From Nitrospirales bacterium (lineage in GTDB: Bacteria; Nitrospirota; Nitrospiria; Nitrospirales; UBA8639), in the NCBI GenBank assembly GCA_031315915.1, contig JALDRK010000008.1, positions 1-64,000 on the forward strand: a DNA stretch of 64,000 nt. Direction: 5' to 3'. How positions within the stretch are numbered: the stretch's first letter is position 1; every line of letters begins with the position of its first letter. Made by a program: the position numbers and the translations under genes. Shown piece after piece: positions 39,216-49,254 of the stretch. The notes beneath the pieces are model-generated. The model searched no databases and had not been told where the DNA came from. It worked only from the letters and a program-made list of their open reading frames with translations.

Positions 39216-41054
39216 CTATAGATCCGGAAAATGAAACTGGCCTGGAAGATCCAGGACCAAGGTCGCACCTTTACCGCGACCATCGCTGAGAGCCGTGAGT
39301 CCCCCACCGAAATTTTTGGCCACCAACGCTCCACTATGTAGGCCCGTCCCGTGACCGCCTCCGCTTTTCGTGGAATATCCCTGGCTAAAAATGCGAGTCA
39401 AATCTTCGGAAGAGATCCCTATCCCTGTATCCTGCACTTCGAGACGAACGGAATCGGGTGGCCCCACGATTTGCTTGATCCTCAGGACCAATCGTTTATT
39501 CGACACGGAATCCATCGCCTGGCAGCCATTTCGAATCAAAGAAACCACCACTTGTAAAATCTGATGGCGGTCGAACACGACTTGAGGCAGCTCATCAAAC
39601 TCACGACTCACCTGAATCCTCTCTTCCTGAATACTATCCTGATTGATGACGATCGCTTCCTCGACCAATTCGGACAACCAGAACGGCTCAGTGATATGAC
39701 GAGGCTTCGCTAGGTCTTGCTGAGCCGCCACACATTGTTGCGCACGACCGACATTGTCTTTCAACCGCTCCAACTCCATCAGCATATGGCGCTTCTCATC
39801 GAGCAGTTGTCCTGCCAACCGCTGTAAATATCCGGGAATTTGTTTGCCTTTGGGATGTTCAGATAGAAAGCTTCCGAGATCGTTTTTATGTTTTTCAAGC
39901 AGTTGGGAAATTCGATCGACATCCCCCGCTAAGGTCTGTTTTACCAGATCCACGATCACACCGACCGAGACATTGACACTATTCAAGACATTTCCCACAT
40001 TATGAAGGACCCCGGAAGCCACTTCTGCCATTCCCAATTGCCTGGACGTATCCAGCAATTGCTCGTGTAATTGTCGTTTTTCCTCTTCCATGCGTTTCCG
40101 ATCTGTAATATCTTGAGCCACACAAACCATACCCTGGAATTGGCCCCGTTCGTCCTGGATTAAGGAACCGGAAACGGAAATCGGAATTTCCCGCCCCTCT
40201 TTGCTTAAAAAACTCGATTCAACCCCGCTCACGACCCCTTGCATCATCAAAGTTTCCATAATGGAACCTTGGGTAAAAGCCTCACCAAAAATTTTTCCGG
40301 GAGACTCACCCAATAACTCATCCTCTCGATAGCCCAACAGGCTCAATAAAGACGGGTTCACGGCTCCGATGGACATATCCATGGTAATGACGAACAAGGA
40401 ATCCGCCATGGAACGCAACACATTATCAACAAAGAATTTTGATGAAGCCAATTCATCACGCGCTAATTCCAATGCCGCATCCTTGCCATGTCGACCTGTG
40501 GCGTGACTCCCGACCGTAGACGACCCTTGAGCATTGCCATTCTGTCGTTCATCTTTGGGTATTCCTGTATGCTGGCCTACAGCCCGGGCTTCCGACCAGG
40601 AAAGGAACAGACTCAAATCTTCTTCAAAAAAGGGTTTTCGCAGGATGACCCAATGCCCCGCTTGCCGCTTTAGAGAAACCGGGATAGAAAAGGACCGTCC
40701 GGCAGACACACACAGTACGACTCGAAGCGCCGGATCCATCGCCCAAGCCCCTTCCATCATCGCACAGACTTCATCCTCTGCTCCTTCAATGGTATCCAAC
40801 ACCATCACGGAAAAAGGGTGATCGGAATTCAGGCTTTCCAGCACGGCTTCACGTCCGGCAGGAAAAGAATCCACTCCGTACAAGGAGTGAGAATGGGGAG
40901 ACATATTCCTGGAACTCCATTTCGCCTCTTTCTTGCCATGGGTGTGGCTTTCTTCTTCCAGAATGGCCAAAACAGACTCTACCTGTCTCCGCATATCAGA
41001 ATCCGAGCTCACCAACAACACCCGAGGAGAAGCAGAGAGGTGAGTGATCATCAT
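39216..41054 (-). CDS. PAS-containing histidine kinase with an atypical H-box (HNVGN type)
   Basis: A 612-residue soluble kinase. N-terminal degenerate receiver-like domain (VLLVSSDSDMRRQVESVL, no clear phosphoacceptor set), PAS domain (about residues 210-330; DSLFVITMDMSIGAVNPSLL), then a dimerisation helix with VLHNVGNVLNSVNVS and, about 50 residues on, SEHPKGKQIPGYL. ATPase motifs: N-box VVSLIRNGCQAM, G1 DTGIGIS, G2 GGGHGTGLHSG. The start at 41054 overlaps the previous gene's stop (ATGA), which supports coupling. Shares its H-box module with two neighbours. Confidence 0.88.
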   Translation of the reverse strand: MMITHLSASPRVLLVSSDSDMRRQVESVLAILEEESHTHGKKEAKWSSRNMSPHSHSLYGVDSFPAGREAVLESLNSDHPFSVMVLDTIEGAEDEVCAMMEGAWAMDPALRVVLCVSAGRSFSIPVSLKRQAGHWVILRKPFFEEDLSLFLSWSEARAVGQHTGIPKDERQNGNAQGSSTVGSHATGRHGKDAALELARDELASSKFFVDNVLRSMADSLFVITMDMSIGAVNPSLLSLLGYREDELLGESPGKIFGEAFTQGSIMETLMMQGVVSGVESSFLSKEGREIPISVSGSLIQDERGQFQGMVCVAQDITDRKRMEEEKRQLHEQLLDTSRQLGMAEVASGVLHNVGNVLNSVNVSVGVIVDLVKQTLAGDVDRISQLLEKHKNDLGSFLSEHPKGKQIPGYLQRLAGQLLDEKRHMLMELERLKDNVGRAQQCVAAQQDLAKPRHITEPFWLSELVEEAIVINQDSIQEERIQVSREFDELPQVVFDRHQILQVVVSLIRNGCQAMDSVSNKRLVLRIKQIVGPPDSVRLEVQDTGIGISSEDLTRIFSQGYSTKSGGGHGTGLHSGALVAKNFGGGLTALSDGRGKGATLVLDLPGQFHFPDL

Positions 41055-42034
41055 GGACACAGCCCATCTCCGCTCTCTGGTAACGTCACGGTAAAGGTCG
41101 AGCCTTTTCCAGGAACGGACTGCAGAGAAATCTCGCCTCTGTAGTGCTCGACAATCCGTTGACAAATAGCCAACCCAATCCCTACCCCATCAAACTCAGC
41201 ATTCCGATGTAACCGCTGAAACATCCCGAAAATTTTATGTTGTTGCTCGGAAGGAATACCGATTCCCTTATCGGTAATATCTACTCGACACAGTTTTCGT
41301 GGACTGCCAGCTCCCCGATATCGGCGATCCACCATTACCGTCCCGGAAATTCTCACCACCGGGGGACATCCAGGTTGATGAAACTTCAAGGCATTCTGCA
41401 CCAGATTTTGAAATAATTGTCGAAAATGTATGGAATCCCCTTGGAGGGTCGGAAGCGCTCCAACTATGACTACTCCTTCCTTCTTCTCAATGGTTCCCTT
41501 CAAATCCGATACGATATCTTCAAATAAGACGCTCAACGAGACCGTCGCTAGGGGGGGAGGAGAAGCATCAAGCTTGGAATACACCAACAACCCTTGAACT
41601 TGTTGTTGCATCCGACTGGCCGATAATTTCATCCGCTCCACATACCTAAGCCCGTCACTGTCCAAGCGACTCCCATATTTGATGTGAAGCAGATCTAAAA
41701 ACACCGAAATGGAATGAAGTGGCTCCTGGAGATCATGTGCCGCGACCGAAGCGAATTGGTCCAGATCACGATTGGACCGAGCCAGCTCATGGGTTTTTTC
41801 CCGCAAGGCTTTTTCCAGACTTGACTTCTCTTCCAAGTCGGCCAGGGCTCGATCACGAGTCCTGGTCGCTACCTCCAAGCGGGCGGTCAAATCGGCCACT
41901 TGTTGCTGCAGCCGGACACACGCGTCTGCTGACGGAGGGATATCCTCCCAAATCGTAACCCCATTGGAGATTGAATGATCAGTTGGATCTGCGTCCACCG
42001 ATTCGCTCCTGCTGAAGAGGCAAAAGCCATCCAC
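41051..42034 (-). CDS. Soluble histidine kinase with canonical HisKA/HATPase core
   Basis: A 327-residue kinase with an N-terminal coiled coil (about residues 38-95, LQQQVADLTARLEVATRTRD) and no membrane segment. H-box FASVAAHDLQEPLHSISVFL is of the usual H-D-L-x-E-P-L phytochrome/Cph1-like type. N-box LFQNLVQNALKFH, G1 DKGIGIP, F-box IFGMFQRLH and G2 GVGIGLAI are intact. It differs from its three neighbours in its H-box. The output is unknown. Coupled to the downstream kinase gene by an ATGA overlap. Confidence 0.9.
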   Translation of the reverse strand: MDGFCLFSRSESVDADPTDHSISNGVTIWEDIPPSADACVRLQQQVADLTARLEVATRTRDRALADLEEKSSLEKALREKTHELARSNRDLDQFASVAAHDLQEPLHSISVFLDLLHIKYGSRLDSDGLRYVERMKLSASRMQQQVQGLLVYSKLDASPPPLATVSLSVLFEDIVSDLKGTIEKKEGVVIVGALPTLQGDSIHFRQLFQNLVQNALKFHQPGCPPVVRISGTVMVDRRYRGAGSPRKLCRVDITDKGIGIPSEQQHKIFGMFQRLHRNAEFDGVGIGLAICQRIVEHYRGEISLQSVPGKGSTFTVTLPESGDGLCP

Positions 42035-42165
42035 ACGTTCTCAGAGACCAATCATTTTCACTGTGCCACGTCCAGGGAGGCTACCAGAGGCCAGGTGAAT
42101 GCCAGACACACTGACTGAGAGTCTCCCTCCTTATCCCGGTGGGCAAGAAAGTGGGGCAACGAATT

Positions 42166-43473
42166 TCATGAGACCTCGGCTTCCTCCGCAATAGGCACAA
42201 CCATGGTAAATGTGGCTCCTAGACCAGTTCCCGCACTGAACACCGAAAGGGAACCTCCCAGCTTTTCCAGAGTCCTTGCTGAACTGTGCAATCCAATCCC
42301 ATTGCCTTCCTTTTTAGTCGTAAAACCTCGCGTAAACATCCGGTTCACATGTTCGGGAGCAATGCCCACTCCAGTGTCCTGAACGATCACTTCAACTTTA
42401 TGATGAGGTGCCGCCGCTTGTCGTCGTATAGAAAGTGTAAATGTATGCATCGGTTGTACGTATTGTTGCATGGCCTGTTTGGCATTTCGAAATAGATTGA
42501 CCAGAATTTGTAACACCTGATGTTTATCCACGAGGACACGCGGAACCTGACAGAATTCTCGTCGAATGGTCACCCAACTACAATCACGGGGTTCGAAACT
42601 CAATTCGATGGCCTGCGCCACTAATTCTTCGATGGCAACCGGCTCTACCCAGCCGTGATCCCGTGCCATGGCCTGGTGAGACAGAATGATATGCCTGACG
42701 TGGGATAAATGGCGTTGAAGACTCTGGATTTCCTTAAGAAGGGCCTGTTGTTCCCCAACCAACGGTTCTCCTATTTTTTTCAAAAATGGCAGAATCTTCT
42801 TGCCCTTCGGATCTTCGGATAAGAATGTCATCCAATCCTCGTCATGCTCCTTCAGTAAATTCGACATCCGATGGATTAACGGGACGGAGGATTGCGTAAC
42901 GAGATCTTCAAGTACTTTTCCCGTCACATTCACGCTATTTAATACATTGCCGACGTTGTGAAGCACCGTGGAAGCCACATTGGCCATTTCAAAGCGATAT
43001 TCCGCATCTCGCAGTTGGCTGTCCGATCGAGCCTGTTCCATCAGTAATCGTTTCCGTTCCAGGCACTGTTCGATCACCCAGGGCAACACCATCGGGAGCC
43101 AATGGCTCGCTATCCTCCAAATACCGACAGTCGACGGAGCCCTGCTCAATGCAACATCCTCGGACATATCCGCTTCCAGGAGTATCACGAATCCGGCATC
43201 GGTCGCCTGCTTGAAAACGACGGCCTCCGACCATGAAATCGGTGGAGATGATTGGGCAATCAACGCCAGGTCATACCCCTGACTCTTTTCTGTCTCATGC
43301 AAGGGAACCGTCGACACCACCCAATCGATTGACAGAGAAGATCCCGGGGAGTCCAGGAAAAGCTGAAAAGTGGAGTCAAGATCAGTCTTCTGGAAATTGA
43401 CCGCTAATACACGAAGGACAGAAGGGACGATGCCTGTATGATCGTCAACGGCATCTACATGAAGGTTCATCAT
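42166..43473 (-). CDS. Histidine kinase with an atypical H-box (HNVGN type) and receiver-like N-terminus
   Basis: A 435-residue protein. The N-terminal 140 residues look like a degenerate receiver (LRVLAVNFQKTDLDSTFQLF; no full acid pocket), followed by a linker helix and the H-box VLHNVGNVLNSVNVTGKVL. About 50 residues later comes SEDPKGKKILPFL, and the ATPase domain has N-box LVNLFRNAKQAM, G1 DTGVGIA and G2 KKEGNGIGLHSSA. I start at the ATG at 43473; an upstream in-frame TTG at 43515 would add 14 residues. Paralogous to the kinases at 39216 and 44170. Confidence 0.85.
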   Translation of the reverse strand: MMNLHVDAVDDHTGIVPSVLRVLAVNFQKTDLDSTFQLFLDSPGSSLSIDWVVSTVPLHETEKSQGYDLALIAQSSPPISWSEAVVFKQATDAGFVILLEADMSEDVALSRAPSTVGIWRIASHWLPMVLPWVIEQCLERKRLLMEQARSDSQLRDAEYRFEMANVASTVLHNVGNVLNSVNVTGKVLEDLVTQSSVPLIHRMSNLLKEHDEDWMTFLSEDPKGKKILPFLKKIGEPLVGEQQALLKEIQSLQRHLSHVRHIILSHQAMARDHGWVEPVAIEELVAQAIELSFEPRDCSWVTIRREFCQVPRVLVDKHQVLQILVNLFRNAKQAMQQYVQPMHTFTLSIRRQAAAPHHKVEVIVQDTGVGIAPEHVNRMFTRGFTTKKEGNGIGLHSSARTLEKLGGSLSVFSAGTGLGATFTMVVPIAEEAEVS

Positions 43474-43606
43474 AAGCTTTTCAGAGGATCGCAATATGGA
43501 CGAATGACCCCGCAAGACACCCGATTGATGGAGCTCTCAATCATTCATCAGTACATCACTCCGGCCGCCATCTGGTGCATCCGGGGTCTCTTCCAAGGTC
43601 AATTGG

Positions 43607-44170
43607 CTAATCAACCTTGACGGAATCTTCGGCGCGCTCTTCCGCCCATTTGGCCAACAAATCCAATTGGGATTTCGCTTGCCGGGCTTCCCCCCAACGT
43701 TTGGTCAGGGAATTGGCCAACTGCCACACTTCAATATTGTCAAATGGCTTTCGAAGAATGAGCAACTTATCGTTTTTATTCAACCGTGTAAGCACATCCT
43801 CCCAGGCATGATCCGAAAAGGCCGTACAAATCACCACCTGTAACTCAGGATCTTCTTCCCAAAGATGCTCAACGGTTTCAACTCCATCCCACCCAGGAGG
43901 CATACGCATATCCACAAAGGCCACCGCATACGGACGATTGACTGTCATCGCATCCTGCACCAAGCGATACCCCATCTGCCCCTGGTCGGCACAATCCACG
44001 TCGAAACTTTCCACCTGAGTCTGCTCCTCGATATCGTCAAACAATTCGGCACGAGCTTCCTGCAGCAAGGAGGTGTCCAATGTGCGAGTCAAAATTTTTC
44101 GAAAATCATCGTGAATCGCGACATTATCATCAATAACCAGAATCCGTCGGTTGGCGTGTTTCATCTCCAT
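43607..44170 (-). CDS. Single-domain-like response regulator
   Basis: A 187-residue protein with a receiver domain: acidic pocket VIDDNVAIHDDF, phosphoacceptor in VAFVDMRMPPGWDG, T/S position in VICTAFSDHAW and the lysine in ILRKPFDN. An insertion of about 30 residues precedes the phosphoacceptor strand, longer than usual. The C-terminal 40 residues form a helix (RWGEARQAKSQLDLLAKWAE), perhaps a coiled coil that feeds into a partner. No DNA-binding domain. It starts inside the stop of the upstream kinase gene, so it is its most likely partner. GTG at 44173 is an alternative start. Confidence 0.88.
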   Translation of the reverse strand: MEMKHANRRILVIDDNVAIHDDFRKILTRTLDTSLLQEARAELFDDIEEQTQVESFDVDCADQGQMGYRLVQDAMTVNRPYAVAFVDMRMPPGWDGVETVEHLWEEDPELQVVICTAFSDHAWEDVLTRLNKNDKLLILRKPFDNIEVWQLANSLTKRWGEARQAKSQLDLLAKWAEERAEDSVKVD

Positions 44171-45033
44171 CACCTGTTGCCCTCCATGTAAATGACTGGT
44201 AGATCAAGCGTTAAACTCGTACCCTGTTGCTCCCCTTCGCTCCACACTCGAAGCGCGCCTCCCAACTCTTTTGCCGCCATGGCGCTGGCGTACAGATTCG
44301 GCAAAAATCTCCCCGGGCCGGTACCGGACGAGGGTAGTGATACCACCTGCGTCAGCATGGCTTGAGGAATACCAACCCCGGTATCCATAACCTGAAAACG
44401 GACAAATCTTTCCCGATCCGGACAGTTCACAATTTGTACATGTAAACAATGAGATCGCCCGGATACCTCCCGCATCGCATTGATCGCCGTCCGAATGATA
44501 TTGAGTAGAATGGGCTGCAACTTACTCACTTCTAGGATCCCATCCTGCACGGGTTGGTATTGTCGGATAACCTGCACCCCAAGACGATTCAACTCCTCTT
44601 GATGGAGGGTAAGGACCTCATCCAGAAGAACGGCGAATTTGGCCATATCTTTGAAGCCACCTGCTCGACTCGACCCTTGCCCGGCCGCGAGCAAGCACTC
44701 CAACTGTTCTAAGTTCGCCTGCAAGGCATGAAGCTCGTTGATCGTGAGAAGGTGTTTGTCCAATAACCCCTGACTCAACCGTCCTAAAAACGCTGGAATT
44801 TTTTTTCCTTTGGGATCTTGGCTGAGATACCACCCCAAATTGGTGGAATGAGCCTCCAACATATCCGCCACCCGGCCAAAATCTTCCAAATGAAAGTCCC
44901 GCAGTTGTTGATGAAGAACCCCTGTGGAAACATGAACACTATTTAAGATATTTCGCATCTTGTGAAAAATAGATTCCCCGGCCATACTTCGTGAAGACTC
45001 TACCGTCCGGATCGATTCAAGATCAGTGGCCAT
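44170..45033 (-). CDS. Short histidine kinase with a variant H-box (HKMRN type)
   Basis: A 287-residue protein, first of the cluster. Near residue 25 stands SIFHKMRNILNSVHVSTGVL, the same helix as in its two paralogues but with H-K-M-R-N in place of H-N-V-G-N; about 48 residues later is SQDPKGKKIPAFL. The ATPase domain is recognisable (ILLNIIRTAINAM, DTGVGIPQAM) but its last glycine box is weak (GTGPGRFLPNLYASAMAA). No sensor domain. The kinase may be degraded or mainly structural. Stop overlaps the start of the response regulator. Confidence 0.8.
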   Translation of the reverse strand: MATDLESIRTVESSRSMAGESIFHKMRNILNSVHVSTGVLHQQLRDFHLEDFGRVADMLEAHSTNLGWYLSQDPKGKKIPAFLGRLSQGLLDKHLLTINELHALQANLEQLECLLAAGQGSSRAGGFKDMAKFAVLLDEVLTLHQEELNRLGVQVIRQYQPVQDGILEVSKLQPILLNIIRTAINAMREVSGRSHCLHVQIVNCPDRERFVRFQVMDTGVGIPQAMLTQVVSLPSSGTGPGRFLPNLYASAMAAKELGGALRVWSEGEQQGTSLTLDLPVIYMEGNR

Positions 45034-45654
45034 GTGAATACAGCTCTATATCGTTTTTCACCCGAGTCGGAAGGCCCTACACCCTTGACGGCACCTTCCT
45101 AATGACGTGACATGGATCAGGAACGGAGCCGCTCCCGACTTTTTGTCACGTATGAGATAATTCGGTTGAGGGGGAAGGAACCTTAAGACACCAAAAAACC
45201 AAATGAAGTTGAAATTCAAGGCAAAACAAGAAAAAAGGGTTCTCCGTCCGCACAAACCTGCCCCAAAATACAGAAGGGAGAAAGTATCCAGATTTTCTCA
45301 GACTTGAGCTGCCGATTTTCCAAATGTCTCAACTGTTCGTGAGACCTGTGCAGCTTATGAGAAGTAGAGCCTGAGATTTACATAAAATTTCCGGCTGACC
45401 ATTCCCTCTTTGTTCTTCCATATCTTCAGGAACCTCGGAATGCTCTACTTGGAGTGACTCAAATTTTCCCTCAAGCTCTGTGGAAAAATGGGAAAACATG
45501 CTAACATTCAAGGGCATCCCTATCCATGAATGGTAGGAGTCATCCCTAAAATCACAACCAAATACCAACTGATCGGGGATACGTTATTTTCGACTCACAT
45601 TGCCCATCTCCTCCAGCATATACCGCTTCCTCTCCCTATGCTCTTCGCGGGTTA
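45034..45654. other. Gap between the kinase cluster and the LplT-Aas fusion
   Basis: Divergent intergenic region of about 600 bases. The frame of the fusion gene is open from 45550, and its last part (P-Y-A-L-R-G-L-L) looks coding, so the true start of that gene lies here. The rest shows no convincing gene; a 79-codon reverse frame at 45329-45568 has no family features. Confidence 0.5.
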
Positions 45655-48600
45655 TTGATTGCTCAATTCTTTGGCGCATTCAACGACAATGCTTGGAAAC
45701 TCATGGTGGCCTTGTTGGCCATTAAACAGCTCGCAGTCACGGCCGGCGTTTCAGGAGCAGAATTTGAAAAGGCCGCTCAAGGGCAAACCACACAAGCCTT
45801 TGTCATTTTTACCCTTCCTCTCATGTTGGTTTCGGCTATCGCCGGAGTCTTCTCCGATCGCATGAGCAAGCGCACCGTCATTATTGTGATGAAAGGCGTG
45901 GAGATCCTGTTAATGGGAGCCGGGACCCTGGCTCTGTGGATGAATCCGGCCGGGGGAATCCTCCCGCTCGTCGTTCTCGCCGGCATGGGAGCGCAAAGCG
46001 CCCTGTTTAGCCCATCGAAATACGGCATTCTTCCAGAACTGCTCCCTCATCATCGCCTATCCTGGGGTAATGGCCAGATGGAACTGTGGACCTTTGTAGC
46101 CATTATTGCCGGAACCGCCATAGCCGGGCCGCTCCTGGACCTCGCTGGCTCCTCTCCATGGCTGGCCGGACTGGTGCTCTGTTTGTTTTCCGGCATAGGA
46201 TTCGCGGCCTCCCTGCTGATCCCTCCCGTCCCTAGAGCCCGAACCACGGGGGGAATACGGGAAACATGGTACGCGGCTCTTGAGGCTCTCCGTGCCGATA
46301 AAACCTTAGTCTTGGGAGTCTTGGGGTCTATCGCGTTTTGGACTGTCGCCAGTCTGGTCGGCCAAGACGTCTTGATCTATGCCAAAGCGGTTTTGCATTT
46401 ATCGGATACGTTGGCTGGGTTTCCTCTTGCAGCCTTCGGTGTCGGGGTGGGAGTCGGTGCGCTCCTGGCGGGAACCATATCTGCCACGAAGGTGGAATTG
46501 GGATTTATTCCGTTAGGAGGCTTTGGCATTATCGCCTGTTTATTACTCTTAGGGACGGCCTCTCCTCAATTAGGCGGCACCTTAATCGCCATGGCCTGCC
46601 TTGGTTTATCCAGTGGGTTTGTAGTCGTCCCTCTCAATGCGTTGATTCAGTGGAAGTCGCCTCCTGATCGTCGAGGAGCCGTGAGTGCGTTTGCCACCAC
46701 GGGTCTTTGGAGGCGTGTTGGCAGGCTCTATTGGATCCGGTCTGCTGTCGGCTATCGGATTCAGTGCCAGCGCGATCTTCATTATTGCCGGGTTGGGCAG
46801 CGCCCTGTTAACAATTTGGGCTCTGTGGTTGCTGCCGGAAACGTTCATTCGGTTTGTACTGGTCCTATTGACCCACACGCTTTACCGGCTCACGATCACC
46901 GGACGTGAACACATTCCCGACCGGGGAGGCGCTCTTCTCGTTCCCAACCACGTATCCTTCATTGACGGCCTGCTCCTGCTGGCTACCACCGACCGGCGCA
47001 TCCGTTTTCTGGTGGACCAACAGTATTATGACCATCCACTTTTAAACCCTTTTGGTAAGGTGATGGGTGCAATTCCCATTTCTTCGTCAGGGTCCCCTCG
47101 AGCCATTCTGCAAGCGCTCCGGGAAGCCGGGAAGGCATTAGATCAGGGCGAACTGGTCTGTATTTTCCCTGAAGGACAAATCACCAGAACCGGCGGACTG
47201 TTGCCCTTCCGCTCCGGCTTTACCCGTATTGTCAAGGGAAGGAATATACCCGTTGTTCCCATCTACCTGGATCGAGTATGGGGCAGCATTTTCAGTTATG
47301 TGAGAGGTCGGTTTATTGCCAAGTGGCCAACCCAAATTCCCTATCCCATCACGATCTCAGTCGGTACCCCTGTCTCATCCACCAGCACGGCCGAAGAACT
47401 GCGTCTGGCCGTCCAAGAACTTAGCGAACAAACCTGGCAACTCCGCAAATCTTTCTGTCGTCCCCTCCACCACTCCTTTGTGTGGGCGGTCCGGAAACAT
47501 CCATTTCACTTCGCGTTTGCAGACCTGACACGTCCGCGTGTGTCATGCCTGGAAGCGTTAATCGGGGCGATTGCACTGGCCAGGGCCTTACGAACCTCAT
47601 GGCATTCCCAGCACACGGTGGGCATTCTGCTTCCGCCATCGGTAGGGGGAGCACTCACGAATATTGCTTCGACGCTTTCCGGGCGGACCACGGTCAATCT
47701 GAACTACACCGTCGGTGTAAAAGGGCTGGAAGCCGCATCCAAGCAGGCCGGTCTGGTCACGGTCACCACCAGCCGGGTGTTCCTGGAAAAAGCCAAGCTG
47801 GAACTTCCCGCCTATTTAACCCCGATCTATTTGGAAGACATCCGAAAAACTATCGGCACAAGGGCTAAAATTACCGCGTTGCTTCTGGGACTCTTTGCGC
47901 CTCTCCGGATGTTGGAACGATGTTGCGGAGCCATTACCAGACCGAAAAGCGAAGATTTGGGTACGATCATTTTTAGTAGCGGCAGCACGGGAGAGCCCAA
48001 GGGCGTGATGTTGAGCCACTTCAATTTGGACTCCAATGTGGAAGGCGTGGCTCAGCTCCTTCATGTGGACCATCGCGATAAAATATTGGGCATTCTGCCG
48101 TTTTTCCATTCCTTTGGATACTTGGCCGCACTGTGGTTTCCTATCATTCATGGAGCCGGAGTCGTCTACCATCCTTCCCCTTTAGATGCCGGTCCCATAG
48201 GAGAGCTGATCCATCGATACAAGGTGACTGTTCTGCTGACCACTCCCACATTTCTTCAGTTGTACGTCCGGCGCTGCACTCCCGAGCAGTTCGGCTCTCT
48301 GCGCATCGTTCTCACCGGCGCCGAAAAACTCCCGGACAGACTCGTCCAGGCCTTTGAACAACGATTTGGCATACGACCCATTGAGGGATACGGTGTCACG
48401 GAATGCGCCCCGGTCATTGCAGTCAATTGTCCCGACTATCGGGCAGCAGGATTTTTTCAACCGGCCTCTCGCCGGGGAACCGTGGGCCAACCTCTGCCGG
48501 GAGTCTCGCTCCGTATCGTCGATCCCGACACCTTTGATCCGTTACCCGGTGGAGAGGCCGGAATGTTGCTGGTCAAAGGCCCGAATGTGATGGAAGGATA

Positions 48601-49057
48601 CTTAGGCAGAGAAGATCTCACTGCCAAAGCCATGCACCACGGCTGGTATGTGACCGGAGATATTGCCAAACTGGATGAGGATGGCTTTTTGGTCATTACC
48701 GATCGTCTGTCACGATTTTCGAAGATCGGGGGAGAAATGGTGCCGCATGGACGAGTCGAAGAAATACTCCACGAGGTTGCAGGAGCCGAGACCATGGTCA
48801 TGGCGGTGACCGGCATTCCCGACGAACGAAAAGGCGAACAACTGGTGGTCGTCCATACAGTGGATGAGTCCACCATTCCCGGCCTACTTGAAAAGTTATC
48901 AAATAGTGGCTTACCCAATTTGTTCATCCCCAAACAGGATAATTTCCTGAAAGTGGATCAGCTCCCCATCCTCGGAACCGGAAAACTCGACATTCGAACA
49001 CTCAAGAAAGTAGCTATGGAACATCTTTCCAGCATCCAATCTGCCAAGAAAGGATAA
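45655..49057 (+). pseudogene. LplT-Aas type fusion: transporter, acyltransferase and acyl-ACP synthetase (one frameshift, probably intact)
   Basis: Three domains in one protein. First an MFS transporter like LplT (AQFFGAFNDNAWKLMVALLA, about 12 helices to near residue 400), then a PlsC-type acyltransferase with N-H-x4-D (VPNHVSFIDG) and FPEGQITRTGG, then an AMP-forming ligase with FSSGSTGEPKGVMLSH, GYGVTECAP and TGDIAKLDEDGFLV. Such fusions import and re-acylate lysophospholipids at the inner membrane. The frame breaks at the GGG run 46701-46703; one more G joins TTG to VFGGVLAGS. Annotated from the TTG at 45655, but the frame is open upstream and the real start is probably earlier. Confidence 0.9.
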
Positions 49058-49254
49058 TTCGGAATGAAAATGAATAAAATCATCTGAACATATCAGCGTA
49101 AAATAGACCGCTAGGGGCTGAATTGAATGTCCATCATCTCCAACATGTTATATGATAACCTTCCGACCTTGTACAGCCTTCATAGTTTCCGGTAACTACA
49201 TCCATGGCCTGACTATGCAGTGATATTGCAACTCTCACAAGCCCACACACGGAC

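Noticed and set aside
45329..45568. 79-codon reverse frame in front of the LplT-Aas fusion
   Set aside because: No ribosome site or recognisable features, and it overlaps the probable promoter and start region of the fusion gene.
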